Shown: positions 5,782 through 6,616 of the stretch, one piece after another
Position numbering within the stretch: the first letter of the stretch is position 1
How the letters are laid out: every line of letters starts with the position of its first letter
NCBI GenBank assembly: GCA_937905835.1
Contig: CALCXK010000090.1
Location: forward strand, 1 to 6,616
Length of the DNA: 6,616 bases
From: an uncultured Ilumatobacter sp.
GTDB lineage: Bacteria; Actinomycetota; Acidimicrobiia; Acidimicrobiales; Ilumatobacteraceae
Direction: 5' to 3'
Notes under the pieces: model-generated
Told to the model about the DNA's origin: nothing
Databases searched by the model: none
Seen by the model: only the letters and a program-made list of their open reading frames with translations
Program-made: the position numbers and the translations under genes

Positions 5782-5789
5782 CGGACTAG

Positions 5790-5795
5790 AGCATA
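5790..5795 (-). promoter_or_regulatory. Candidate -10 box for crgA
   Basis: On the minus strand TATGCT (TAnnnT) precedes the crgA ATG by 8 bases, giving a leaderless transcript or a leader of one or two bases. It lies in the 87-base gap between trpG/pabA and crgA, so crgA may be transcribed separately from the upstream gene. Confidence 0.4.
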
Positions 5796-5868
5796 GAGGA
5801 TGAGTGAGCACCCCGAGAACAAGAACCCGAAACTGTCGCGTCGAGAGCGCACTTCTTGGCGTTGCGTG

Positions 5869-6453
5869 TCAGGCGTCTGTGCAGCGTGACAGGAAATTTT
5901 TGACGAGGTCGTGGCCGTGCTCGGTGAGAATCGACTCGGGGTGAAACTGCACACCTTCGATGTCGAGGACGCGATGGCGCACACCCATCACGACGCCATC
6001 GGTACTGCGTGCAGTGACCGTCAGGATGTTGGGAATCGTCTCCGGATCGAGCGTCAGCGAGTGGTAGCGCGTTGCAGTGAGCGGTGAGGGGAGGCCGGCG
6101 AAGACGCCGGCACCTTCGTGGTCGATCGGTGCGGTCTTGCCGTGCATGAGTTCGGGCGCACCAACCACTGATGCGCCGAAGACGTGACCGATTGCCTGGT
6201 GGCCGAGGCACACACCGAATACCGGCGTGCCGGTTGCCGCGAACGCAGGAATGGCATCGCAGATAATGCCACCGTCTTCGGGCCGCCCGGGGCCCGGTGA
6301 GAGCAGCACGCCGTCGGGACCGAGCGCGACTGCCTCGTCGACGGTGAGTTCGTCGTTGCGCACGACGATCGGCTCGGCGCCCAATTCACCCAGGTATTGG
6401 ACGAGGTTGTAGACGAAGCTGTCGTAGCTGTCGATTACCAGAATGCGCGGCAC
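5869..6453 (-). CDS. pabA: Glutamine amidotransferase component of anthranilate or aminodeoxychorismate synthase (TrpG/PabA)
   Basis: This 194-residue cytosolic class I glutamine amidotransferase releases ammonia from glutamine for a TrpE or PabB partner acting on chorismate, for tryptophan or folate synthesis. Seen: ILVIDSYDSFVYNLVQYLG at 4-22, LLSPGPGRPEDGG at 50-62, the nucleophile Cys82 in GVCLGHQAIG, YHSL at 130-133, and the His171-Glu173 pair in VQFHPESILTEHG. The catalytic triad is complete and the length is normal. The start is the GTG at 6453, which gives the usual N-terminus directly before ILVIDSYDSF. An in-frame GTG at 6486 would add 11 unrelated residues. The gene lies 69 bases after the end of a Pro/Thr-rich protein gene and 87 bases before crgA. 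In related genomes the copy in this setting is called trpG or pabA and may serve both pathways. The symbol is therefore uncertain, because no synthase partner is in the window. Confidence 0.92.
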   Translation of the reverse strand: MPRILVIDSYDSFVYNLVQYLGELGAEPIVVRNDELTVDEAVALGPDGVLLSPGPGRPEDGGIICDAIPAFAATGTPVFGVCLGHQAIGHVFGASVVGAPELMHGKTAPIDHEGAGVFAGLPSPLTATRYHSLTLDPETIPNILTVTARSTDGVVMGVRHRVLDIEGVQFHPESILTEHGHDLVKNFLSRCTDA

Positions 6454-6459
6454 TCGGCC

Positions 6460-6465
6460 AGTATG
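6460..6465 (-). promoter_or_regulatory. Weak candidate -10 box for trpG/pabA
   Basis: CATACT on the minus strand keeps the A at position 2 and T at position 6 of a -10 box and ends 6 bases before the GTG at 6453. That is the spacing of a leaderless start. It lacks the first T, so it is weaker than the other boxes here. Confidence 0.25.
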
Positions 6466-6522
6466 TCGCGCCGCTAGGCGAGACACCCGATCGATTCCAT
6501 CGAGCGTCGAAATGGAGCGGTG

Positions 6523-6616
6523 CTACGGGGTTGCTGGGGGAACGATCACTGCAGGGACTGTTGGGGTCGTGACCGGTGCTGCAGTAGTTGTCGGAGCGAC
6601 GGTCGTGGCTGGCGGA
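6523..6616 (-). CDS. 3' end of a gene with a Pro/Thr-rich C-terminus, possibly a PASTA serine/threonine kinase
   Basis: Only the last 30 codons and the TAG stop (6523-6525) are in the window; the gene enters from the right edge. The visible residues are almost all Pro, Thr, Ala and Val, for example TTVAPTTTAAPV followed by TTPTVP, ending PPATP. This is a low-complexity tail typical of the extracellular ends of envelope proteins in high-GC actinobacteria. Because trpG/pabA and crgA follow, the likely candidate is PknB, a membrane kinase with extracellular PASTA domains that precedes trpG in related genomes. A sortase or another secreted protein is possible. No catalytic part is visible, so the identity is inferred only from context. 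Confidence 0.5.
   Translation of the reverse strand, partial: PPATTVAPTTTAAPVTTPTVPAVIVPPATP

Noticed and set aside
1..6616. Mobile element, CRISPR array, tRNA or phage-defence system
   Set aside because: No transposase, integrase, direct-repeat array, cloverleaf or nuclease/helicase gene was found; every long gene fits ordinary chromosomal families.

Overview
The window looks like a chromosomal segment from a GC-rich actinobacterium. The best guess is the Acidimicrobiia (Ilumatobacter-like), but this rests on style and gene content, not on a marker gene. The clues are high-GC codon use, several genes that seem to be translated from leaderless mRNAs (a TAnnnT -10 box 6 to 8 bases before an ATG or GTG), and the block crgA - trpG/pabA - Pro/Thr-rich protein end. 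That block resembles the crgA-trpG-pknB neighbourhood, which lies near the replication origin in Mycobacterium and relatives.

Layout. Positions 49-1257 (+) encode a two-dinucleotide-domain ferredoxin reductase of the rhodocoxin/putidaredoxin reductase type. Convergent with it, 3 bases away, is a zinc-ribbon protein of unknown function (1261-1821, -). Next comes a divergent pair: a small metal-binding cupin (1999-2322, -) and a class III PLP aminotransferase (2411-3667, +). The aminotransferase is followed after 6 bases by a MarR-type regulator (3674-4159, +). The 88-base divergent region holds two leaderless-type promoters and a perfect 12-bp palindrome, a natural candidate operator for the MarR protein. 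The MarR gene overlaps by 46 bp, tail to tail, with a PAP2/inositol-phosphorylceramide-synthase-like membrane phosphatase (4114-4971, -). That gene is divergent from an 88-residue membrane protein with a C-terminal Cys/His cluster (5058-5324, +).

The last part is a minus-strand cluster read right to left: the Pro/Thr-rich end of a cut-off gene (6523-6616, plausibly a PASTA kinase), the glutamine amidotransferase TrpG/PabA (5869-6453) and the cell-division membrane protein CrgA (5464-5781). Between the converging ends of crgA and the Cys/His membrane gene is a 139-bp gap. It contains two perfect, face-to-face DnaA boxes. Read on the minus strand, the same bases form a hairpin followed by six U, the shape of an intrinsic terminator for crgA. 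A third exact DnaA-box match lies about 240 bp away, inside the neighbouring gene.

How the genes work together. The aminotransferase-MarR-cupin set looks like one regulated amine or amino-acid catabolic locus, but its substrate cannot be read from sequence. The ferredoxin reductase needs a ferredoxin and a terminal oxygenase, and neither is in the window. The right-hand block belongs to cell division, folate or tryptophan supply, and probably envelope signalling. No mobile element, CRISPR array, tRNA or rRNA is visible. The most interesting signals are the DnaA-box/terminator double element, the recurrent leaderless promoters, and the palindrome between cupin and aminotransferase.
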